A DNA stretch of 64,000 bases from assembly GCA_039105265.1 (NCBI GenBank), contig JAPFFF010000021.1:2480001-2544000 (forward strand), written 5' to 3'. A program made the translations under genes and the position numbers. The notes under the pieces are model-generated. The model saw only the letters and a list, made by a program, of their open reading frames with translations. It made no database searches and was not told where the DNA came from. Within the stretch, counting starts at the first letter, position 1; the number at the start of each line of letters is the position of its first letter. Shown piece by piece: positions 53,459-62,499 of this stretch. The DNA is from Tritrichomonas musculus. Taxonomy: Eukaryota > Parabasalia > Tritrichomonadida > Tritrichomonadidae.

Positions 53459-54397
53459 TTAATAAGATGAATCAACATTCATTGATCTAATTCCATAAAC
53501 AAAAACGGGCCATAAAAATCCAACAGCATACAAAGCAATATTAATTATTTTATTTTTAAGTTCTCCTTCTTCTTTGCAACTTTGAATGAATTCATGGAGG
53601 TTTTTGAATGAAAAATACAAATAAAGTGCAGATAACATTGAAGTATATGTAACATATCCAAAAAATGACCAAGGAGAAGCTTGAGCTACATAATATGATA
53701 AAATTGTTGCGAGTGGAGAGAAAATAGCCATAGGAATCATATAAAAAAAGTAAAGCCATCTTGGTGAGTTATCATTAAGAACCATAATGCCGTAAAAGAA
53801 TTGATAAGTTGCATTGTTGAAAAGATGGTAAAACATCAAATTAATTAGAATTTTTCCATCTCTTATAATATTTCCGGAAGAATATTTATAAAACCTATAA
53901 GTGTATTTTCCATCTTCATTAATTCCCCGATAAATAGTTTCAAACCAAGCAAAAAGAACAAAAAATGTTGTAATTAAATTAAAACTGCTTAATTTTTCAA
54001 AAAATGATTCGTCTTGCTTTTCTGTTTGTTCCGTTTGAACGTTTTGGTTTGTTTCAACTGTTTCTGTTTGATTGTTTTCTGCTTGGTTATCTTCATTGTT
54101 TTCAATAGTGTCATTTTCTTGTTCAGATAATTCTCTCCCTTCGTTTGAGGCTGTTGATTCTGGAATTAAACTGAATATTAAGGTGAATAAAAATAAGTAA
54201 AAAAGCGAATCGCTACCTATATTTCCTCTTTTATATGTTGTAATCGTCATAAAAAGAGAAATATAAATTGGATGAATTAATTTTTTAACATTTGGTGTAT
54301 ATAAATATAAAAGAGCGAACAAGACTGCTAAATTTATAACAAGACCCAAAATAAATTCAACCCATATATAAGCATTTTTATTAATATAGGTAGCCAT
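53459..54397 (-). CDS. Multi-pass membrane protein, trichomonad-type, unknown function
   Basis: A 312-residue protein read from the ATG at 54395-54397 (MATYINKNAYIWVEF); the frame also opens at a TTG four codons earlier. It has about seven or eight hydrophobic segments: two at the N-terminus (residues about 10-60), one near 65-85, then an acidic Asn/Glu/Gln/Thr-rich hydrophilic loop (about 90-140), then four or five more to the end. Conserved landmarks shared with its neighbour are HPIYIS, the QFFYG(I)MVLN segment, YMIPMAIFSPLATILSYYV and the final GFLWPVFVYGIR. No known transporter or receptor family is recognised. It forms a divergent pair with the paralogue at 54815-55684, so the two arose by inverted duplication and may share control. 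Confidence 0.78.
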   Translation of the reverse strand: MATYINKNAYIWVEFILGLVINLAVLFALLYLYTPNVKKLIHPIYISLFMTITTYKRGNIGSDSLFYLFLFTLIFSLIPESTASNEGRELSEQENDTIENNEDNQAENNQTETVETNQNVQTEQTEKQDESFFEKLSSFNLITTFFVLFAWFETIYRGINEDGKYTYRFYKYSSGNIIRDGKILINLMFYHLFNNATYQFFYGIMVLNDNSPRWLYFFYMIPMAIFSPLATILSYYVAQASPWSFFGYVTYTSMLSALYLYFSFKNLHEFIQSCKEEGELKNKIINIALYAVGFLWPVFVYGIRSMNVDSSY

Positions 54398-54713
54398 TGT
54401 TGCTTCCAAAAAAAAAATAAAAATATATATGCGTTATTAATTTCGAATTCTCTCAATTTTGATTTAAATTGAAAAAGTTATATTTTTTCTGAGCACAGGT
54501 CAATTATTGACTGAATTTATAATAATTATATGTTTTTTTTTTTCAAAAATAAAAAAAATTATTTCTAACAATATTTACAAAGATATTGTGATTTTTTTAA
54601 AAATAAGATGGAATTAAATATATTAAACATTATTTTATTTCTAAAATTAGCAAATAAATGAATAAAAAACAAAATTTATGGAGAAAAAAGAATATGAAAC
54701 AAAACTTTGTTTG

Positions 54714-54799
54714 ATGGTTCATGCGTTTATTATTTGATTTCTCACAAATTATGGTTCATGCGTTTGTATTATCTAATAAAATTAAACGCATGAATCAAA
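54714..54799. promoter_or_regulatory. Repeated TTCATGCGTTT sites in a shared promoter
   Basis: ATGGTTCATGCGTTT occurs at 54714-54728 and 54751-54765, and an inverted version AAACGCATGAATCAAA at 54784-54799, just 15 bp before the ATG of the plus-strand gene. Three copies of a GC-containing word within 86 bp of AT-rich DNA look like binding sites for a regulator, or the scar of a small duplication. Confidence 0.45.
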
Positions 54800-54814
54800 T
54801 ATTTTATTTTTTAT

Positions 54815-55684
54815 ATGGCAACAACTATAAAAATTTCAACATACTTATGGGTGACTTGCATATTTGTCCTCCTTGCAAATCTTGCTGTAATGATAACTCT
54901 TTATTTATATCAAATACCACTTCTCAAAAAATTATCTCACCCTTTAATAATATCAATCTTTTTGGCTGAAACGTTAAAGTTAGTATCATATGCATCCTTA
55001 TATCAAGATAGTCGTTTGGAGAACACAAAAGAAATGCTAGTGACTTTAATTATATTTTGTTGGGTAGTTTTAGATATTTTTTTGCCCAATTCCAAAGGAA
55101 ACAGTAATGAAGAGAATAACGAAGAGAACGAAGGAAATAACAATGAGAATGAAAATAATGACACTTCTGCAAAAAAAATTGATCTAAAAAATTTCGATTT
55201 TTCTACAGCTCTTTTTGCAGTAATAATGTGGATTACATATATGATGAATGGCATGATATATTTCAATTTTATAAGGAATTTGTTAGATCTTCGTGAAAGT
55301 GAGATACCAACGCTTCAAAAGTTTTTTTATTTTGTTTTTCATTTTGCAACTCTTCAATTTGTTTATGGAACGTATGTGTTAAATCAGAATGTATCAAAGT
55401 TGTTTTACCTTATATATATGATACCTCAAGCATTATTATGGCCTATAGCATCTATAATTTCATACTATGTTCACCAAGAAAATATTGTTAGAATGATGGA
55501 ATGTCACTCAGTTTTTAATGCATTTATGGCTGGAACTCTTTTGTATTCAGTGTTCAAAATTTATTATCAATATCCAGAATATGTTAAGGATGAAAACAAA
55601 AATAAAGGATTTCATATAATTTTTCTTATTATTGGATTCGTTTGGTATGGTTTAATTAATGCAACACGTAATATAAATAATTAA
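54815..55684 (+). CDS. Multi-pass membrane protein, paralogue of the divergent neighbour
   Basis: A 289-residue protein with the same layout as the 53459-54397 product: MATxIxxxxYxWV opening, N-terminal hydrophobic pair, KKLSHPLIISIF, a hydrophilic Asn/Glu-rich loop (about residues 92-120), the QFVYGTYVLNQN segment, YMIPQALLWPIASIISYYV and a C-terminal segment IIGFVWYGLINATRNI. Seven or eight membrane spans are likely. The acidic loop differs in sequence and length between paralogues, so it is probably exposed and weakly constrained. Function is unknown. The stop reads TAAA and a TTCAAAAAGTATT block follows within 60 bp. Confidence 0.8.
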   Translation: MATTIKISTYLWVTCIFVLLANLAVMITLYLYQIPLLKKLSHPLIISIFLAETLKLVSYASLYQDSRLENTKEMLVTLIIFCWVVLDIFLPNSKGNSNEENNEENEGNNNENENNDTSAKKIDLKNFDFSTALFAVIMWITYMMNGMIYFNFIRNLLDLRESEIPTLQKFFYFVFHFATLQFVYGTYVLNQNVSKLFYLIYMIPQALLWPIASIISYYVHQENIVRMMECHSVFNAFMAGTLLYSVFKIYYQYPEYVKDENKNKGFHIIFLIIGFVWYGLINATRNINN

Positions 55685-57840
55685 AATTAATTAAAATTAA
55701 TTCTTAATTCATGAGAAAATTAGCATTTTCTCCTTCAAAAAGTATTAAAATTGTAAATTTTATTAATTTTACCTTAATAAAGAAGTACCTGGCCTTATTT
55801 AAAATATTATATTTGAGAGAACATAATTTTTCAATAAGTTTCTCCCGAATAACAATTTTTATTTTTTAAATAATTACATTTTTGGCAGATAAACTTAGTC
55901 TTTCATTTTAAATACTTTTTTTTAAACTAGAAAAAACTCATATTAGAAAGGAAATATACAATTTTAGAAAATTATTTCCTTTATTTATCTTCTTTTATCT
56001 AAAAAAATGCAATTATAAATTATATTTAATAGAATTTTGAAAAGAAAAACTCATACTTCAATAAATTATTTGATATTTTTTGAGAAATTAGCAAAACTAA
56101 TCATGACATAATTTTGTATTGAATTGTATTGAATTTATATTCTCAATTTTTGCCATGATTTAGTTCAGAAAAAAAAATAAGATGAAATTTTGAGTGATGT
56201 TATTTCAAAGCTTTGAAATAACGTATTTTTTTTTTTTTCATATTTTTGCGCATATAACGTCGTCTCAATAATATTGAACCGAATTATTAACTTTGTACCT
56301 ATTTTACATCCTCTGAATTTTATCAAAAAGTTAAAAAATGTATCAATTCATCTTTATTTCCTAGTGAAAATTATTATTTTAATATTTTATTTATTTGTTA
56401 CTATCTGTTAAAATATTATAGCAATATATCTTAATTATTTAATATAAAACCCATTTTATCATAAAAAAACAAACTTTTTAATTAATATATTCAATTTTGA
56501 ATTATCTCATTCAATATTTTGAATACCAATTGTTTTACTATTGCATTTATTAGAAAAAGTTTGTAAAAAAAGTTTAAATGATTTTTTACATTATCACTCA
56601 TTAAACAGATTTACTGAGTTATTAAAGATAAAGAAATTCAAATTTAAATATAAATAAAAAAAATTTAATAATCATATAATTCTAAGGATAAACCAAATAA
56701 TATGATAAAATTACTGAATGTTTTGCTTGTAGTAACATAAGAAGTTTGCATTTGAGGAAATTCGACTTTGATTTAGACGAAAATCTTAATAACAAAACAT
56801 TGATAACAGCCTTCTGTAATTGAAATGGTTTGAATATACTTATTTAATGACTTTATCTAGAGTTTTTTTACGTTATTTGACTAGAACATGTAGAAAAAAG
56901 ATGCAAATTTGATTCAGCATTGGAGCGGTATCAGACTGAAAATTGTTTGAAAGGAAATTTTTTGGGTGTACTGAAAGAATAGCAAAAGGACTTGGCAGAA
57001 AAATGGTGATCTTTGGAAGAAATCGAGGTTAGTTATTTTTGTTTGGCTTTGATGTTAAGTGATAACCGAATTATAAAATTATCAAAAAGTTTTATTATTT
57101 ATTTAAAATTCAATGGATTGAATTTATAATTGAGAATTGTACCACTCTATAATTGAGAAAATATATGTTCATGCTATGCTTCAATTATTTGAATGAATCA
57201 GAAATTTTCTGAACTGGTACATAGTTAATATTATCGGTACAGGGTTATTGAAAACGACGTTAACACTAAAAAATAAATATTTTAGAATCATAATGAATAT
57301 TTTAATTTTTTGTACTAAGTTGGATTTAAAATATCAATCAAAATAAAATTGGGGTACCATTCACCAAAAACAAATAATATTCAATATTTAGATTTCCTCA
57401 AATAATTTTATTATGAAACAAATTAATTTAGTTTTATATCCATTATAATTCTTTAATACTGAAAATCGATTTATAGTTGGTCTTTCTACCATGATTTTTA
57501 ACCATATTTTATTTTTTTTTGGTAAAACATACTATTTTTTTATATAAAAAAGAAATATTTAGCATAATTTGGATAATATTCAAAATATTTAGCACTTTAT
57601 AAAATAATAAATATGAATTTGAAACGCTTTGATAATTCCTCTGCAACTTTATTAATGATTGAAAAATGATGTAAGGTTTTACACTTAATTTTTAATTATA
57701 CTATATTATACTAATGATATTTAAATAATATCATTAGATAAAATATAAAAATCATAGAAATATATGATATTTCTTCATTAATTTCAAAGAAATTCCAAAA
57801 CAAAACAAAAAACGTTAAAATAATATATATTATTTCTTAA
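55685..57840. other. Long spacer
   Basis: About 2.1 kb AT-rich. Around 56890-57110 scattered protein-like words occur in frames with many stops; nothing can be supported. Confidence 0.45.
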
Positions 57841-57875
57841 AAGATTATTTTTTACTCGAAAAAATGAGAAAAAAG

Positions 57876-57967
57876 CATGAGTAGCTACTCATGGTATTTT
57901 TTGCAAAAGTGCAAAAAAATTTCGAACTTTTTTTTCTGATGTACGATACAAGGTCAATATTGACCTT
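57876..57967. repeat. Two perfect 18-bp palindromes
   Basis: CATGAGTAGCTACTCATG at 57876-57893 and AAGGTCAATATTGACCTT at 57950-57967, both with dyad centres and no loop. A partial repeat of the second word (GGGGTCAATAAG) and a TATCGGGCGATA dyad follow within 40 bp. Confidence 0.8.
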
Positions 57968-58013
57968 AACCTCCGGGGTCAATAAGTATCGGGCGATAAG
58001 TATTCCCCATTTT

Positions 58014-58570
58014 TTTTTTTTTTTTTTCTTTAAAAAACAAGACATTCAATTTTTTTTTTTCTTTAAAAAACAAGGCATTCACTCATTTAACTTTTTCAAA
58101 ATAATACAAACTCTCATTTGAGCGTTAATGAGCTGATTTTTTGTGTTAATTTGTTAATCAATTTGTTATTGCAATTAACAAGCAATTTAAGCCATATTTT
58201 TATTTATGCATCAGATATGAATTAATATCTTTATATATTTGGTGAATTTTTTGTTTATTTCGTTTATTCTTAATTAAATATATTTTGGAATCGACTCATC
58301 ATAAATCACAAGTTAAAATCAATTTTTATCAAGAAAATAATAAAAAAATTAACGTACATATCAAAAAAATTACGTTTATAATATTTTGTTTATTTGTTAT
58401 TTAGAGGTGTTAGATTTTGTTTAAGTATTGTTTATTATTCAAAATAATTGGATAACATAAATTGTTAATGGAAATTTAGTTTTATTCAAAAAACAAAAAA
58501 TTGAGTATAAAAAGTTAAATGAGAGATTCAATTTTTTTTTTTCTTTAAAAAACAAGACATTCAATTTTAT
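58014..58570. repeat. 33-bp repeat and inverted block
   Basis: CTTTAAAAAACAAGRCATTC occurs at 58028 and 58061 (period 33) and again at 58543. In addition CTCATTTAACTTTTT at 58082-58096 is inverted at 58509-58523, so about 430 bp are bracketed by an inverted pair. No coding content. Confidence 0.6.
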
Positions 58571-58770
58571 AAATTTTTTTTTTTTAAGAAATTCAAATTA
58601 TCGATTCATTTTACTTCCTGCATTGCAGGAAGAATATTATACAATGTTTTTGACAAAAGATCTAACGAAATACAAAATGAAAAATTAATTTCCAAAAACA
58701 AAAAATTATTGTAAAAATTCAGATTTTATTTTTTTTTTTAATTTTATTAATTTTACTTAATTTTAATATG

Positions 58771-59290
58771 AGAAATGATAAAAAGCACACTGTTAAGGTG
58801 AAGTGACCATCACAATATTCAAAAAATAAAACTTTTTGATAAATGAAATAAGAACTTTTTAATAAATGTAATAAGAACTTTTTGATAAAAGATATATAAT
58901 TTTGGCGCCTTTTATATCTAAAATTGGAAAGGATTTCCTAAATACTCATTATCGATTATCTTATATCTTTAAAAAAGATTTCCGAAGTACTCAATAGTGA
59001 TTATCTTAGATCTTTAAAGACGATTTACGAAATACTCAATGGCGATTATCCTAGATAATTAAATTCGAATTCCGAAATACTCAGTGGTGATAATCTTAGA
59101 ACTGCAAAAGAGATTTCCTAGATACTCAATAACTATTGTTTTAAATCTTTAAAAAAAAATTTACGAAATATTCAATCGTGATTATCCTAGATCTTTGAAG
59201 ACTATTTAGGAAATACTCAATATTGATTATCTCAGATCATTAAAAACGATTTCTGAAATACTCAATAGCGATTATCCTAGATCTTTGAAA
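58771..59290 (+). mobile_element. Truncated second copy of the 361-2180 element
   Basis: Matches 361-885 closely in order: AATGATAAA lead, the GTGAAGTGACCATCACA core, two or three 23-bp units, TTTGGCGCCTTTTATATC, then the 42-bp minisatellite. It stops at 59290 in mid-array, and no inverted right end follows. It differs by scattered substitutions and one fewer 23-bp unit. Confidence 0.8.
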
Positions 59291-59800
59291 ATAGAAAATG
59301 CGAATGATTTTGAGCTCTTTTATTGCATTAGAATCTCATTCTTTTAAAAAGAACGCTCATATATATAAGAATTAAATCACTCTTTAAAATTTGATTATAT
59401 GCTTTTCTTTTGTATGAATTTAATGATGCTTTTGATATAATATTTTGATAAATTTTAGGCCAGATAAGAATTGAAATTTTTTTTTTATAACTTCAGAATT
59501 TTTAATTATTTGTAAGCATTACTTCTAAGAATGGAATTACTTTGATTAAAAATTGTTTTGTAAAAAATGTCAAAGTCGTATTATATTATCTTAAAAAGCA
59601 TTGGTAGGAAATGCTAGCAAGAGCGTTGATAAATATTTCAAAATAAGAGATGTCTTATTAAAATAAAATATTCAAATAATTCTATACTAATGAGAATTGA
59701 CAAAAAATACTTTATTTAATTGTAATAAAAAATAAAGCGTAGGTATTAAACAGCCTAATTACATAATACAATAAATATAAATTATAGAATATTATTAAGT
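59291..59800. other. Spacer
   Basis: AT-rich, no gene seen. Confidence 0.45.
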
Positions 59801-59850
59801 GAGGCGGAGGCGTAGTCGAAACCCCGCGGCTGGCAGTAAGAATCTCTGAA
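59801..59850. repeat. GC-rich block related to 31949-32056
   Basis: GAGGCGGAGGCGTAGTCGAA followed by CCCCGCGGCTGGCAGTAAGAATC; the last part matches the core of the mini-element at 31949-32056. Confidence 0.5.
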
Positions 59851-60170
59851 ATCGATCTCGAGAATCACTACATATTTATTTATCGATATCAAAAGTTTTG
59901 TAAAATAATAGAATGCATTGATGTTTATTTTAAGATTAAAATCAAAAAATACATTCTTTTTAATGAAATATTGAAGATTAAATTACGATTATATATTTAT
60001 CAAAAAGTTTAATTTAAAAATCTGATATCAAAAGCTGAGAAAAAAAAATTCTCGATCTCTGAAATCGATCTCGAGAATCACTACATATTTATTTATCGAT
60101 ATCAAAAGTTAATCAATTTTCGATTTCTTGAATCGGAGAATAACAAGCCCATTAATAAGTATAATTTTTT
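59845..60170 (+). repeat. Partial copy of the GATATC/CTCGAG-rich repeat
   Basis: Shares with 60615-60860, in the same order, AATGCATTGATGTTTATTTT, a CAAAAAATACATTC block, ATTTATCAAAAAGTTTAATT, TCTGATATCAAAAGCTGAGA, GAAATCGATCTCGAGAATC and CGGAGAATAACAAG. An extra copy of the TCTCTGAAATCGATCTCGAG block lies at its left edge (about 59844-59880). Confidence 0.65.
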
Positions 60171-60313
60171 AAATAGTATTTTGGGTATCAATCCAAAATA
60201 AATTTTATCCAATTTAATTAGATATTACATTTCTTATCATAATTTTACACCAATTTAATCATAAATTATGCATAAAAATTTTTTTTACAAGAAATCTGAT
60301 ATCAGATTCAAAT

Positions 60314-60889
60314 ATGAATATGAAAGGGTAATTATTTTAACAATTTATATTTTTTATATTAAAAAATAATTATTTTTTAAAATTAGACTTGTTATTTTGA
60401 GAATCGATATCAAAAACGTCACTTTTTTGCATCTGATACTCGATTATCAGTTTAAAAATCTGATATCGAGATTATCGATTATCAAGATATCAGATATGAA
60501 ATGTGATATGAAAATAATTGTAAACTTGATATCAATTACCGAGATCTCGAGATCTCAAACATATTTATCTTTTTTTATAATTGGTATTTGTGATTTTAAA
60601 ATATTTAAAAATAAATAATATAATGCATTGATGTTTATTTTAAGATTAAAATCAAAAAATACATTCTTTTTTTTGAAATATTTGAGATTAAAATACGATC
60701 ATATATTTATCAAAAAGTTTAATTGAAATTTCTGATATCAAAAGCTGAGAAAAAAAAATCTCGATCTCTGAAATCGATCTCGAGAATCTGTGCATATTTA
60801 TGTATCGATATCAAAAAGTCAATCAATTATTGATCTCGAGAATCGGAGAATAACAAGTCTATTTAAAATAATTACCCTTTCATATTCAT
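60314..60889. mobile_element. 576-bp inverted-repeat element rich in short palindromes
   Basis: Perfect 27-bp inverted ends (60314-60340 and 60863-60889) beginning ATGAATATGAAAGGGTAATT; similarity resumes inside with TAGACTTGTTATT. The middle is packed with GATATC, ATCGAT, AGATCT and CTCGAG words, including GAGATCTCGAGATCTC near 60541-60556. No coding capacity and no clear target duplication. The neighbouring copy at 59845-60170 shows that it is a family. Confidence 0.65.
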
Positions 60890-61010
60890 TGTTTATTTTG
60901 AAAGGCATCTTATTGATGATTTTTGATATGATTGAGAGCTCTCGTTCCAAAAAAAAAAAAAAAATGCAAATTATAATGGAAGAGAAAATTAAATGAGTAT
61001 ATTTTAAATA

Positions 61011-62354
61011 TTAAGTATAATCAACATGAAAAACCCGATATAATTCTTTAATTGCGCAGTCAAAAGCAGCCATAACTAGATTGATGTCAGCAAAAAACAC
61101 TCCATCTTTTCTTGATCTTGGAAACATCATTGAATAAAAATGCAAGCCAACAATTTCTGACAAACGATAGACAGCTGAATAACAATGTTTGAATGAAAAC
61201 TCAATAATGATTCCTTTCGGCATCATCCAGAAAATATTTGCAAAAGAGCCAGAATGGACACCAATTGCCAAGATTGTTTCATGGAAGAAGATGACCTGCT
61301 CCAACATAGGATCCTTAATTTTAATTGGTGGCGTTTCAAATTTCACTTTTTTATATTTATTTTCAATTGATTGAACCAACTCATCATAATTCACAATTTT
61401 TCTTCTTTTATGTTTAAAAAAGGCAAATCGAAAAGGGACATACTTATTCATAACAAAATTCAAGTCAATTTCTTCTGCTTTGTTCAATTTTATTTGAGGA
61501 TTATTTTCTGACTTAGCAATTGAATCATAGTACTTTTTCAATATGAACTCCTTCATGTACAAAAGAGTGTCACTGTCAAGTTGACAAATATTTCTGGGGG
61601 TTACAATCAACAAATTTTTGGCCATAACCGTTTTATCAGAAATGTCCCACATTTGACTTTTCGGAACATTATAACCAAAGAAAGCTAAAACTTTTTGAAA
61701 GACAATCGCATTAAAGCCAACAATTCCATCGTTACGATACAGAAAAATTGAATTCTCAACGAATTTTTTCTTCAGAAAAAAAAAAGTTGGAAAAATTTCA
61801 AGAATAATGTGAAAATAATTGGCAGCATAAAGATGTTGAATTGCAATCCCATTATCAATGATAAAATAATCCTTTCTTGAAAAATCAAGAATGCCATTTG
61901 GCGCTTCTTTGCTAATTTGTGACTCAACTTTGTGTCTTTTGATATATTTGAATAAAAAATTAACTTTAAATATGAAATCTGGAGTGATGAAATAGCCAGG
62001 ATGCTTCATAATTGAATAACGAAGGATATTAAATTCAGCTTCTGTAATTGGACTCTTCGTAAATCTTGGAATACAAATATTAATTAAATTTCCAAAATAA
62101 ATTGGATCTGGTGGATTTGGAATACTTAATTCATGCGAAGTAAATTTGGGTACTTTGTGCCATCCAGAAAATTCATGAGGAAGCGTATATATTTTTGTTG
62201 GAATCGATATATTTCTGATCGAATTACAGGAGAAAAAATTTATTTTTAACCAGGAGATATGGGACAAACATGCCATATATTGGTTTGAAAACATAGTAAA
62301 AAAATATATGGCATAGAAAAATAAACAGATTCTTAAAGCTAAAAGATTTTCCAT
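61011..62354 (-). CDS. GT61-type glycosyltransferase, type II membrane protein
   Basis: A 447-residue protein. Residues about 5-25 are a signal anchor, which puts the catalytic part in the ER/Golgi lumen. The body matches glycosyltransferase family 61 (DUF563, the group of plant xylosyltransferases and EOGT): NYFHIILEIFPTFFFLKK (about 195), IIVTP-like LLIVTPRN, KHKRRKIVNYDELV (about 330), then the C-terminal signature with MLEQVIFFHETILAIGVHSG and a PKGIIIEF strand. The usual HGAGL is here HSGSF, a variation worth noting but seen in distant GT61 members. It probably adds a pentose or hexose residue to surface glycans or glycoproteins. The start is the first ATG; no Inr is visible close to it. 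The frame is intact. Confidence 0.85.
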   Translation of the reverse strand: MENLLALRICLFFYAIYFFTMFSNQYMACLSHISWLKINFFSCNSIRNISIPTKIYTLPHEFSGWHKVPKFTSHELSIPNPPDPIYFGNLINICIPRFTKSPITEAEFNILRYSIMKHPGYFITPDFIFKVNFLFKYIKRHKVESQISKEAPNGILDFSRKDYFIIDNGIAIQHLYAANYFHIILEIFPTFFFLKKKFVENSIFLYRNDGIVGFNAIVFQKVLAFFGYNVPKSQMWDISDKTVMAKNLLIVTPRNICQLDSDTLLYMKEFILKKYYDSIAKSENNPQIKLNKAEEIDLNFVMNKYVPFRFAFFKHKRRKIVNYDELVQSIENKYKKVKFETPPIKIKDPMLEQVIFFHETILAIGVHSGSFANIFWMMPKGIIIEFSFKHCYSAVYRLSEIVGLHFYSMMFPRSRKDGVFFADINLVMAAFDCAIKELYRVFHVDYT

Positions 62355-62499
62355 TAAATTCTTTTTTTTAGGTAAAATATTTGTTGATGACGATTAATAT
62401 TTCAATAGTTAATTGAAAAAATTACCAAAATGACCATAATGTAAAATATAAAAGTCTAAATGAGTCATGATAATTTAATTTAATAAATTTAAAACAAAT

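Noticed and set aside
57891-58121. ORFs around the T-runs at 58 kb
   Set aside because: They are driven by homopolymers and palindromes, with no family resemblance.
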